Assembly: GCA_030599445.1 (NCBI GenBank)
Contig: JAUVOA010000069.1
Coordinates: 1-7,465 of the forward strand
Length of the DNA: 7,465 nucleotides
Direction: 5' to 3'
Origin: Atribacterota bacterium
GTDB lineage: Bacteria > Atribacterota > Phoenicimicrobiia > Phoenicimicrobiales > Phoenicimicrobiaceae
Below are positions 1 to 5,430 of the stretch, in pieces; position 1 is the first letter of the stretch, and every line of letters starts with the position of its first letter. The notes under the pieces are model-generated. The model worked only from the letters and a program-made list of their open reading frames with translations, was not told where the DNA came from and ran no database searches. The translations under genes were made by a program, and so were the position numbers.

Positions 1-146
1 CTCAACTGTACACCTTCTTCCACGGCGTAAGTGTCAAAAGGATTCAAGATCGCTTTTATACCTTTTCTTACTATGCGTTTTGTTTCAGGATCGATTTTAA
101 CATCGTTAGTTGCCGGTACCTGCTTGATGCATACTACTATTTTCAT
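1..146 (-). CDS. etfB: Electron transfer flavoprotein beta subunit, N-terminal part (cut by window edge)
   Basis: Only the first 48 codons are inside the window; the gene continues past the left edge. The translated start reads MKIVVCIKQVPATNDVKIDP and is followed by an NPFDTYAVEEG segment. This is the characteristic EtfB/FixA opening: a beta strand, the KQVP turn, then the (I/L)NPFDxYA-EE helix that helps bind the AMP or FAD cofactor. EtfB pairs with EtfA as a soluble flavoprotein that moves electrons between dehydrogenases and a quinone, ferredoxin or NAD partner. The Asp usual after KQVP is Ala here (VPAT). A strong AAGGAGG Shine-Dalgarno sits 4 nt before the ATG. The gene starts 25 nt after the MetF-like gene ends, so the two are very likely cotranscribed. 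Whether the ETF is of the bifurcating type cannot be judged from this fragment. etfA is expected just beyond the left edge (inference). Confidence 0.93.
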   Translation of the reverse strand, partial: MKIVVCIKQVPATNDVKIDPETKRIVRKGIKAILNPFDTYAVEEGVQL

Positions 147-150
147 AACG

Positions 151-157
151 CCTCCTT
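151..157 (-). promoter_or_regulatory. Shine-Dalgarno of etfB
   Basis: Reads AAGGAGG on the minus strand, 4 nt before the etfB ATG, within the 25-nt gap after the MetF-like gene. It fixes the etfB start and shows that the short gap is a translational junction within an operon. Confidence 0.8.
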
Positions 158-171
158 GCAATTACGGACCC

Positions 172-969
172 TCAGACCCAGATATCTTTAATCAGATCAT
201 ATTGTGTTTTAAATCCGAGCAGTGACAGGTAAATGCCGCACTCCGGATATAATTTGTGGAGCATTTTAAAAGTGGAAATGGGGTCAAATTCTGTATTCTC
301 AGGTATTTCATAGCCGACTGCTTCCGAAAGAAGATGCAGTTTTCTGCTCATCCAGGCATCTACAATTACCGGTATTTCAGGATATTTTTTTAGAAGTCTG
401 TCGACAACTTCATTTCTCTCTATCAAAGGCTGGGTAATAATGAAAGTGGCACCTGCTTTCATTTTTCTTTCCATCTTTTCAAATTCATGTTCTTCCGGTT
501 CATAAGGATTAAATGCGACTCCGAGTACAAAAGTATCCGGATACTCACGGTTTATGTACTTTAACAGTTCAACAGAAGTGACGGACTCGACATCAGTAGC
601 GCTTACATCTGAAGGCTTAAGTTTGGGAAGACGCTCCGAACCGTCTCCTGTTATTATCAGGAGATACCTGATTCCTTTTGTCTTACATATGTCAAGAATG
701 TTGTCCAGATCATCTTTTGTATGAAAAGTAGTAAGGTGAATCATCACCTGCTCTGGTATGACGGGAAGGTCAAGTTCCTCAATCATTTCTGTTCCCTGGA
801 ATGACAGAAGACCCATTGCATTATCGGTTATACATACACAGTAACCGCTGCCCATAACCCTGAGATATTTATTTGAAAATATTTCAAGATCCTTTTCAAG
901 CTTTTCTGAATCCTGTTTGGGTGGTAAAACTTCAACGTGGTAGATCTTATTCTGGATGTGATGAATCAT
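172..969 (-). CDS. Methylenetetrahydrofolate reductase family protein (MetF-like)
   Basis: This 265-residue protein has the features of the MTHFR TIM barrel. EVLPPK (13-18) matches the EVFPP motif holding the catalytic Glu. HLTTFHTKDDL (78-88) matches the HLTC strand. A long-helix-then-ITGDG segment (about 89-110) matches the ALRGD loop, whose Asp contacts the flavin. GVAFNPYEPE (150-159) matches the AGYPE region, and AGATFIITQP (172-181) matches AGAdFiiTQ. Family members interconvert 5,10-methylene- and 5-methyl-tetrahydrofolate using FAD or FMN; the protein should be cytosolic. It is somewhat shorter than typical MetF (about 290) and divergent: Thr replaces Cys in HLT(C), and ITGDG lacks the usual RGD Arg. 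AGGAG lies 6 nt before the ATG. The etfB gene 25 nt downstream suggests an ETF, rather than NAD(P)H or a MetV subunit, as electron partner (inference). No MetV gene is visible in the window. A related MTHFR-fold role in methylamine or betaine breakdown is possible. Confidence 0.82.
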   Translation of the reverse strand: MIHHIQNKIYHVEVLPPKQDSEKLEKDLEIFSNKYLRVMGSGYCVCITDNAMGLLSFQGTEMIEELDLPVIPEQVMIHLTTFHTKDDLDNILDICKTKGIRYLLIITGDGSERLPKLKPSDVSATDVESVTSVELLKYINREYPDTFVLGVAFNPYEPEEHEFEKMERKMKAGATFIITQPLIERNEVVDRLLKKYPEIPVIVDAWMSRKLHLLSEAVGYEIPENTEFDPISTFKMLHKLYPECGIYLSLLGFKTQYDLIKDIWV

Positions 970-1046
970 GATACTCTCCTATCTCAATTAAATTGGTTAA
1001 TCCGAAAAACTACAATCTACAATATTTTAACATTCAACAAAATGAC

Positions 1047-1076
1047 CTTATAGGAAAATTTTATTTTATTTTGCAA
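1047..1076 (-). promoter_or_regulatory. Candidate sigma-70-type promoter for the MetF-like/etfB operon
   Basis: On the minus strand a TTGCAA -35-like hexamer (1071-1076) is followed after 18 nt by a TATAAG -10-like hexamer (1047-1052). Transcription would begin near 1040, giving a leader of about 70 nt before the MetF-like ATG at 969. It is the best match in the gap, but the region is AT-rich and chance matches are easy. Confidence 0.35.
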
Positions 1077-1135
1077 TTATTTATCATTCTAAAAAAGATA
1101 CCACAATAAAACCTGCAATTCAAGAGATCTTTATA

Positions 1136-1161
1136 TTCTCACTATTTGTTCTCACTATTTG
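1136..1161. repeat. Perfect tandem duplication of a 13-bp unit
   Basis: The unit TTCTCACTATTTG occurs twice head to tail with no mismatch, and is followed at once by TGCAGGGGGAGTTTCCGG. Iterated short motifs next to a G-rich block can mark the terminal transposase-binding region of an insertion sequence, but no transposase gene and no inverted partner copy is visible in the window, so element identity is unproven. It could also be simple slippage. Confidence 0.6.
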
Positions 1162-1280
1162 TGCAGGGGGAGTTTCCGGACCAATACCAAGCAAGACAAC
1201 AATCGTCACAAACATTTGATATCTTTGATTTTTTTATAGCAATATTAATAAAATATAACAAACAACCTAAAGCAGTTAAA

Positions 1281-1391
1281 TTAAGCCTTTTTCCCGTAAT
1301 ATGCCGCCGGCTTCTCTATGGTTCCATCCTGGGGGTCTTCATATCTTATCTTAATTTTCCCTTCTTTGTCTTGGCTAATTTGAGAAGGAAT
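1281..1391 (-). pseudogene. Possible orphan 3' end of a lost gene
   Basis: On the minus strand, about 36 codons ending at a TAA read IPSQISQDKEGKIKIRYEDP and continue through an acidic-to-basic tail ending PAAYYGKKA. The residue make-up (charged, few Cys/Phe/Leu runs, an EDPxDG turn) looks like a genuine protein C-terminus and unlike translated AT-rich spacer. There is no start codon or Shine-Dalgarno. The frame stays open upstream only by running out of frame into the end of the corrinoid gene. I do not recognise the family. The simplest reading is the remains of a gene truncated by a rearrangement that placed the corrinoid gene next to it; chance is the alternative. Confidence 0.3.
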
Positions 1392-1420
1392 AGATTTAAG
1401 ATATTGAATATTATAAATAT

Positions 1421-2053
1421 TTAGGCAATAAAGATTTTTGCCTTATCTACCGCAGAAGCAGCATCAGGAGAATAGCCATCTGCTCCTATCTGATCAGTAT
1501 AATTTTGAGTTATAGGCGCTCCCCCAATCATTATCTTTACTTTATCTCTTAACCCTGCAGCTTCAAGGGCTTTTATCACTTCCGCCATATTAACCATTGT
1601 AGTAGTTAAAAGTGCAGACATCCCTATTATATTAGGTTTATGTTCTTTTACGGCTTCTACAAATTTATCCGGAGAAACATCTATCCCTAAATCGATAACT
1701 TCAAAGCCCGCGCCTTCTAACATCATTTTTACTAAATTTTTCCCAATATCGTGTAGATCCCCCTTTACAGTACCTATTGCTACTTTACCTATATTTTTTA
1801 CTCCACATTCAATCAATTTTGGCTTTAAAATACCCATTCCTGCATGCATTGCTCTGGCAGCAATTAAGACTTCCGGGACATACACTTCATTTTTCTTAAA
1901 TTTTGTTCCAATAATATCCATTCCTTTAATTAAGCCATCCTCCAAAATTTTCTTAGGTGTTAAATTCTCCTCTAAAGCTTTTTTAACAAGTTCTTCTACT
2001 TTTTCTGCATCACCTCTTTGTAATGCTTCTGAAATAACATTTAAATCTACCAT
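1421..2053 (-). CDS. Corrinoid (B12-binding) methyl-carrier protein, MtbC/MttC/MtgC type
   Basis: This 210-residue protein has the standard two-domain layout. A helical cap domain (about 5-85) precedes a Rossmann-like cobalamin-binding domain (about 89-208). The cobalt-ligand signature DxHxxG is complete in GTVKGDLHDIGKNLV (94-108), with His101 as the lower axial ligand. The partner motifs are SALLTT (146-151) and GGAP (177-180), and the length is normal for the family. Such proteins accept a methyl group from a substrate-specific methyltransferase (MttB, MtgB, MtmB, MtaB or similar) onto Co(I) and pass it to a second methyltransferase acting on tetrahydrofolate or coenzyme M. Sequence alone does not fix the methyl donor. 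Unusually, no methyltransferase, second methyltransferase or ASKHA-type corrinoid reactivase lies beside it. AGGAGG (2061-2066) lies 7 nt before the ATG. It probably has its own promoter in the 266-nt gap upstream, where the PocR-type regulator is the adjacent gene. Confidence 0.95.
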   Translation of the reverse strand: MVDLNVISEALQRGDAEKVEELVKKALEENLTPKKILEDGLIKGMDIIGTKFKKNEVYVPEVLIAARAMHAGMGILKPKLIECGVKNIGKVAIGTVKGDLHDIGKNLVKMMLEGAGFEVIDLGIDVSPDKFVEAVKEHKPNIIGMSALLTTTMVNMAEVIKALEAAGLRDKVKIMIGGAPITQNYTDQIGADGYSPDAASAVDKAKIFIA

Positions 2054-2319
2054 AACGTTACCTCCTACATTTATTAAAATTTGATATAATTTTATAAAAT
2101 AAAAAACATTAATGCTATATATGTAATTGCACTATTAGGTAATATCTTGCTTTTTTAATAAAACATTCTTCATTTAGTACTATTTAGGCTTAAATTAAAA
2201 ATACAAGGAAAGATAAAAAATTGAGAAATAAAATATTTTATGTAAAGCAGCTATCACACTGAGAGTCTTATAAGAGGTATACAGAGCATGAATTTAAATA
2301 CAATATCAAAACAAATTAA
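2054..2319 (-). promoter_or_regulatory. AT-rich upstream region of the corrinoid gene
   Basis: The 266-nt gap between the regulator stop and the corrinoid start contains no plausible gene. It holds a perfect 10-bp palindrome TCTTATAAGA (2266-2275), an all-AT palindrome ATAAAATATTTTAT (2228-2241) and, next to the gene, the AGGAGG Shine-Dalgarno. I could not pick one sigma-70 promoter over others in such AT-rich DNA, and saw no sigma-54 GG/GC doublet or B12-box of a cobalamin riboswitch. No G+C-rich hairpin with a T-tract marks a terminator after the regulator gene, so read-through into the corrinoid gene is possible. Confidence 0.45.
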
Positions 2320-3672
2320 TCATCTTTTCATTCTTTTTTTATAACCGTAAGGTGATATTCCTTCATTTTTTTTAAACACCTTACAAAAATAACTTTGATC
2401 TGAATAACCTACTTCAAAGGCAATTCGAGTGGTGCTCCATTGTGTATTTTCTAATAAGTATTTGGCTTCCTCAATGCGAACTTTAGCCAGATATTCCATT
2501 AGAGTAATCCCGGTTTCTCTTTTAAAAATATGGCTTAAATAATAAGGGCTTAAATAAATTGCTTTACTTATATCTACTAATTTTATCTTCTTTTTGTAAT
2601 TTGTTCGGATAAATTCTCTGGTCTTTCTAATAATATCTACATTTTTAATATTTCTGTTTTCATAAACAGATTCAGTAAATCTATCTAAAACTTTTACAAC
2701 CCAAATACACAACTCTTCAACTGACTTAATCTTTCCTAATTCTTGAATATATTCAAAATTTAATCCTAAAATCATTTCTAATTCTGCTTTACCTTCCACC
2801 GCAGCTCGAGAAAGCACGACTGCCAATTCCAGGATTCGAGCTCGAATTAATTCTGTTTGTCCGGCATTTTTAAACAATATTTTCCCTAAAATCTCATTTA
2901 ATACTTCTTTTGCTCCTTCTTTGTCCCCCAATCTAACTCTCCTCAGTAATTCTCTCTCCGTCTCTAAAGGGTAAAGTGAACTAACAGAAATAAATGAATT
3001 TTCATTTTTCTCTTCTTTTTCAAGCAACTCTAATTCTTTTCTTTTTATCCTTTGAATCTCCTCAGAAATTCTTGCTTGTTGTATATATTTCTCTTGGCGT
3101 AGTCTAGTATCTGTTAACTTCATTTTTGTTAAATAATTAGCCATGATATGGAGAATATCCGCAGCTGCTTTTACCCTTTTCTCAGAAACTATCTTAATCC
3201 TTTTAAGAATTTCTTCTAACTGAGACTCCGCCAGTCCTAAAGTTTTAGCTACTTTTTTTATCTCTTTAAAAAAAGAAGAATCTGGCTTTCTCATCAACAC
3301 TCCACCAGAAATAAAAGAACCTAACAATTCTCCTTCATATAAAAAAGGAGCAGACCATTCAATAATACCGGTATAGCAGCGATAAATATAAGGAAATCCA
3401 TATTCGGCACTCTTTAACATGCCATTACTAAAAGACTTAAAACACCTTTTTTGTCCTTCTGAACTACTCTGAATTAATTTACAAAAATTACAAAAAAATC
3501 CATCAGAAATTGTAGATAAAAATATCTTACCCTTTTTATCTACAAAAATCGCCTTAAATCCAGTTGCTTTATAGTAAGAATCCAAAAGCCATCTAATAAT
3601 ATCTTTTATTTTGGAAATTTTATCTTGACTCAATTTTTCATTTACATCGTTAAAATTAAACATTTTTGTCAT
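2320..3672 (-). CDS. PocR-sensor / AraC-family transcriptional regulator
   Basis: This 450-residue protein has three parts. Residues about 20-185 form a PocR-type sensory domain (a PAS-like fold) with its Cys set: C61 and C64 in FFCNFCKLIQ, C77 in GQKRC, and C99 in the YRCYTGIIEWSAPF core. A charged coiled-coil linker (about 186-222) and a helical segment (about 236-335) follow. Residues about 347-449 are an AraC-type double helix-turn-helix: first HTH in KLVDISKAIYLSPYYLSHIF, second in STTRIAFEVGYSDQSYF, ending ISPYGYKKR. PocR of Salmonella activates propanediol and cobalamin genes; in anaerobes such domains often sit near corrinoid methyltransferase genes. Control of the adjacent corrinoid gene is therefore likely (inference). 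The ATG at 3672 lies inside the preceding Fe-S gene with a 17-nt overlap. An in-frame ATG at 3663 would shorten the protein by three residues; neither has a strong Shine-Dalgarno, which suggests translational coupling. Confidence 0.92.
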   Translation of the reverse strand: MTKMFNFNDVNEKLSQDKISKIKDIIRWLLDSYYKATGFKAIFVDKKGKIFLSTISDGFFCNFCKLIQSSSEGQKRCFKSFSNGMLKSAEYGFPYIYRCYTGIIEWSAPFLYEGELLGSFISGGVLMRKPDSSFFKEIKKVAKTLGLAESQLEEILKRIKIVSEKRVKAAADILHIMANYLTKMKLTDTRLRQEKYIQQARISEEIQRIKRKELELLEKEEKNENSFISVSSLYPLETERELLRRVRLGDKEGAKEVLNEILGKILFKNAGQTELIRARILELAVVLSRAAVEGKAELEMILGLNFEYIQELGKIKSVEELCIWVVKVLDRFTESVYENRNIKNVDIIRKTREFIRTNYKKKIKLVDISKAIYLSPYYLSHIFKRETGITLMEYLAKVRIEEAKYLLENTQWSTTRIAFEVGYSDQSYFCKVFKKNEGISPYGYKKRMKR

Positions 3673-4174
3673 AATCTCTATTAAAAAACTTCCTTATCTT
3701 CGAAATTATATCACTTAATGCCCCAAAAGGACAGAAAATCAAACACCAGAATCTATGACTAAAGAAAGACATCACGAACGCCAGAGCGAAGAAATATAAA
3801 AATACCTCTCCATCAATTATGAATAAAGGATTTCTTCTGTTTACTAATATTATCGTAATTACTAAACCTAAAACGAGATATTTAATATGGTTACTCCATT
3901 GAGGTAAGTTAAATCTCTTGGTCTTTATTTTCCCTTGTAAATCCTGGATTGTTCCGCAGGGGCACAAATATGAACAATAAAACCTTTTTTTAAGGTTCAA
4001 CCCTAATATCCCTAAAAGTAAAAGACCTCTTAATTTGCCCCAAGGACATCTTATATAGCAGACAAAACAGTATAAATAAGGTAACTTGAATGGGCAATAA
4101 ATCAGAGGATAAAAAAGAAGGGGTCCCAGAGCTCCCAAGGAGATAATTTTTATAATTTTTAATTTATCAACCAT
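3656..4174 (-). CDS. Small membrane 4Fe-4S protein, NapH/Fer4_5-like
   Basis: This 172-residue protein is predicted to be membrane-embedded, with hydrophobic segments at about 7-27, 47-60, 97-111 and 123-138. Three cysteine motifs lie near the membrane edges: C36-x2-C39-x3-C43-PWG, C67-x3-C71-P-C73-G and C144-x3-C148-PFG, plus C27. The repeated CxxxCPxG is typical of the Fer4_5 region in NapH, NosR, CcoG and related electron-transfer proteins. The soluble 2x[4Fe-4S] ferredoxin tail of NapH is absent, so this is a minimal form. It probably relays electrons between a membrane or quinone donor and an Fe-S acceptor. The gene starts 53 nt after the radical SAM gene, with GAAGGA about 9 nt before ATG, and its end overlaps the regulator start by 17 nt. 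Given this layout, a role as reductant supplier for the membrane-anchored radical SAM protein is an attractive inference, but it is untested. Confidence 0.82.
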   Translation of the reverse strand: MVDKLKIIKIISLGALGPLLFYPLIYCPFKLPYLYCFVCYIRCPWGKLRGLLLLGILGLNLKKRFYCSYLCPCGTIQDLQGKIKTKRFNLPQWSNHIKYLVLGLVITIILVNRRNPLFIIDGEVFLYFFALAFVMSFFSHRFWCLIFCPFGALSDIISKIRKFFNRDYDKNV

Positions 4175-4197
4175 CCCTTACTTTCCTTCAGATACCA

Positions 4198-4210
4198 GCT
4201 ATATTATAGC
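4198..4210. repeat. Short perfect inverted repeat in the intergenic gap
   Basis: GCTATA and TATAGC are separated by a single base, and the minus strand contains a TATAAT hexamer within it. It lies in the 53-nt gap between the radical SAM and Fe-S genes. It may be an internal -10 element or operator; there is no good -35 hexamer at the right distance, so it may be incidental. Confidence 0.3.
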
Positions 4211-4227
4211 CACAAGATTCGAACTTT

Positions 4228-5397
4228 TTATCTCCAGATTCCTGAAATCTCATAACCACAAAATTTACATTTTCCATTTACAATATTATTCTCTAATACC
4301 TGAAAATGAATCCGATGAATTAGACACTTACTACAATTAGGGCAAAAAGTTGAATTATATTTGTGGCCAGGAACATTACCGATCGTAACATAATATAAGC
4401 CAAAATTTTTAGCAATATCATAAGCCTTCTCTAAAGTTCCTATCGGTGTTGGAGGTAATCTAGTTAATTTATAAGCAGGTGAGAATCGAGAAAAATGTAG
4501 TGGAATATCGTAACCTAAATTTTTCTTAATCCATTCACACATTCGCTTAATATCTTCTTCTTCATCATTTATAGTGGGAATAACTAAATTTACAATTTCG
4601 AGCCAAATCTCTTCTTCTCTAATAATTTTTAGTGTTCTTAACACAGGATCCAATTCAGCAGAAGAATTTTTATATGCTTTCTCGGTGAATCCTTTTAGAT
4701 CAATCGTTACGCCATCAGTATATTTTAAAAGCTTTCTTAGAGGCTCTGGATTGATAGCACCATTAGAATGCCAGATAATTCTTAGCCCCTTTTCCTTAGC
4801 CAATACTGCTACATCATAGAGATATTCATAACATACTGTAGGTTCGTTATAAGTGTAAGATATAGTGGGAATTTTCTCCTTTATAGCAAGTTCAACCACT
4901 TTTTCTGGTGGTAAATAATAAGTTCTTAACTCACCCGGGCTTGCTTGGGATAGATGCCAGTTGTGACAATGTTGACATTGAAAATTACAACACACTGTGC
5001 CTATACACAGTATATTGGTTCCTGGAAGGTGATGAAGTTGTGGTTCTTTCTCTATAGGGTCTATATGAATAGCAGAGGGTAAAGCGTATACTAAAGAATA
5101 AAGAATTCCTCCTTGGTTTACTCTTGCCCGACAGAAACCATGTCCTCCATCTGAAATAGTACATTTTCTGAAACAAAGTTGACACTGAACCCAGTTCCCA
5201 AACAATTTTTGATAGAACATTGCTTCTTTAATATCTTGTTGTGTTGAAGTAGTCATAGGCTCACTTTCCTCTTCTTCTCGAGGTTGAACTTCTAAATCTC
5301 TAAAATTACTTTGCCATAACCATACTGTAAATAAAATTATAATTACAACCAGTAAAAATAGTATAGAAGGTATAGAAAATTTCTTCAATATACCCAT
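4228..5397 (-). CDS. AmrS-like radical SAM protein with N-terminal membrane anchor
   Basis: This 389-residue protein matches the radical SAM component of the AmmeMemoRadiSam group. The 4Fe-4S/SAM motif is CNFQCQHC (C137, C141, C144). The N-terminal cysteine knuckle is C72-x2-C75-x3-C79 with C89 in HGFCRAR. Conserved blocks are YTYNEP (181-186), a DGVTIDLKGF strand (228-237) and VPGHKYN. The tail has C352, C355, C358, C377 and C380, ending GISGIW-like as in the family. The biochemical reaction of this family is not established. Normal family members begin near residue 57 (KEAMFYQKL); here a 56-residue extension carries a 20-residue hydrophobic helix (about 9-28) and an acidic linker. The long start is supported by GGAGGAG just before the ATG at 5397. 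A second in-frame ATG at 5254-5256 (Met48) has a weaker GAGG upstream and would give a soluble form. It starts 33 nt after polX and 53 nt before the membrane Fe-S gene. No AMMECR1 or Memo partner is visible. Confidence 0.9.
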   Translation of the reverse strand: MGILKKFSIPSILFLLVVIIILFTVWLWQSNFRDLEVQPREEEESEPMTTSTQQDIKEAMFYQKLFGNWVQCQLCFRKCTISDGGHGFCRARVNQGGILYSLVYALPSAIHIDPIEKEPQLHHLPGTNILCIGTVCCNFQCQHCHNWHLSQASPGELRTYYLPPEKVVELAIKEKIPTISYTYNEPTVCYEYLYDVAVLAKEKGLRIIWHSNGAINPEPLRKLLKYTDGVTIDLKGFTEKAYKNSSAELDPVLRTLKIIREEEIWLEIVNLVIPTINDEEEDIKRMCEWIKKNLGYDIPLHFSRFSPAYKLTRLPPTPIGTLEKAYDIAKNFGLYYVTIGNVPGHKYNSTFCPNCSKCLIHRIHFQVLENNIVNGKCKFCGYEISGIWR

Positions 5398-5402
5398 CTT
5401 AA

Positions 5403-5411
5403 CTCCTCCCC
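5403..5411 (-). promoter_or_regulatory. Shine-Dalgarno deciding the long start of the radical SAM gene
   Basis: On the minus strand GGGGAGGAG lies just upstream of the ATG at 5397, in the 33-nt gap after polX. It supports translation of the version that includes the hydrophobic N-terminus, in preference to the internal Met48 start. Confidence 0.75.
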
Positions 5412-5430
5412 TCTGGATAGATTGATTATC

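Larger units (their letters stand above)
970..1420. other. 451-nt non-genic stretch between corrinoid gene and MetF-like operon
   Basis: I found no convincing complete gene here. It holds the candidate promoter near 1047-1076, a tandem 13-bp repeat at 1136-1161 next to a G-rich block, and a minus-strand reading frame at 1281-1391 resembling the orphan tail of a lost gene. A 31-codon minus-strand frame at 1120-1215 starts with ATG but has no Shine-Dalgarno. A 92-codon plus-strand frame (1146-1424) lies antisense to the orphan tail and is probably spurious. Base composition changes across this stretch, from about 43% G+C on its left to 37% and then about 25% on its right, as expected of an old insertion or recombination scar (inference). 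Confidence 0.6.

Noticed and set aside
31..225. 64-codon plus-strand open frame
   Set aside because: Antisense to etfB and the end of the MetF-like gene, both of which have clear family motifs.
1146..1424. 92-codon plus-strand open frame
   Set aside because: It starts inside the tandem repeat, lies antisense to the coding-like tail, has no Shine-Dalgarno and its end touches the corrinoid stop. Its hydrophobic stretch is what AT-rich antisense DNA commonly gives.
2228..2241. ATAAAATATTTTAT palindrome as a terminator for the regulator gene
   Set aside because: The stem is all A/T and the following T-run is short; it would be a weak terminator at best.
2054..2319. Cobalamin riboswitch upstream of the corrinoid gene
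   Set aside because: Expected from context, but no B12-box-like sequence or G+C-rich paired elements could be found on the minus strand.
4574..4819. 81-codon plus-strand open frame
   Set aside because: Fully antisense to the conserved part of the radical SAM gene.
4985..5185. 66-codon minus-strand open frame
   Set aside because: Alternative frame inside the radical SAM gene; its residues show no family signal.
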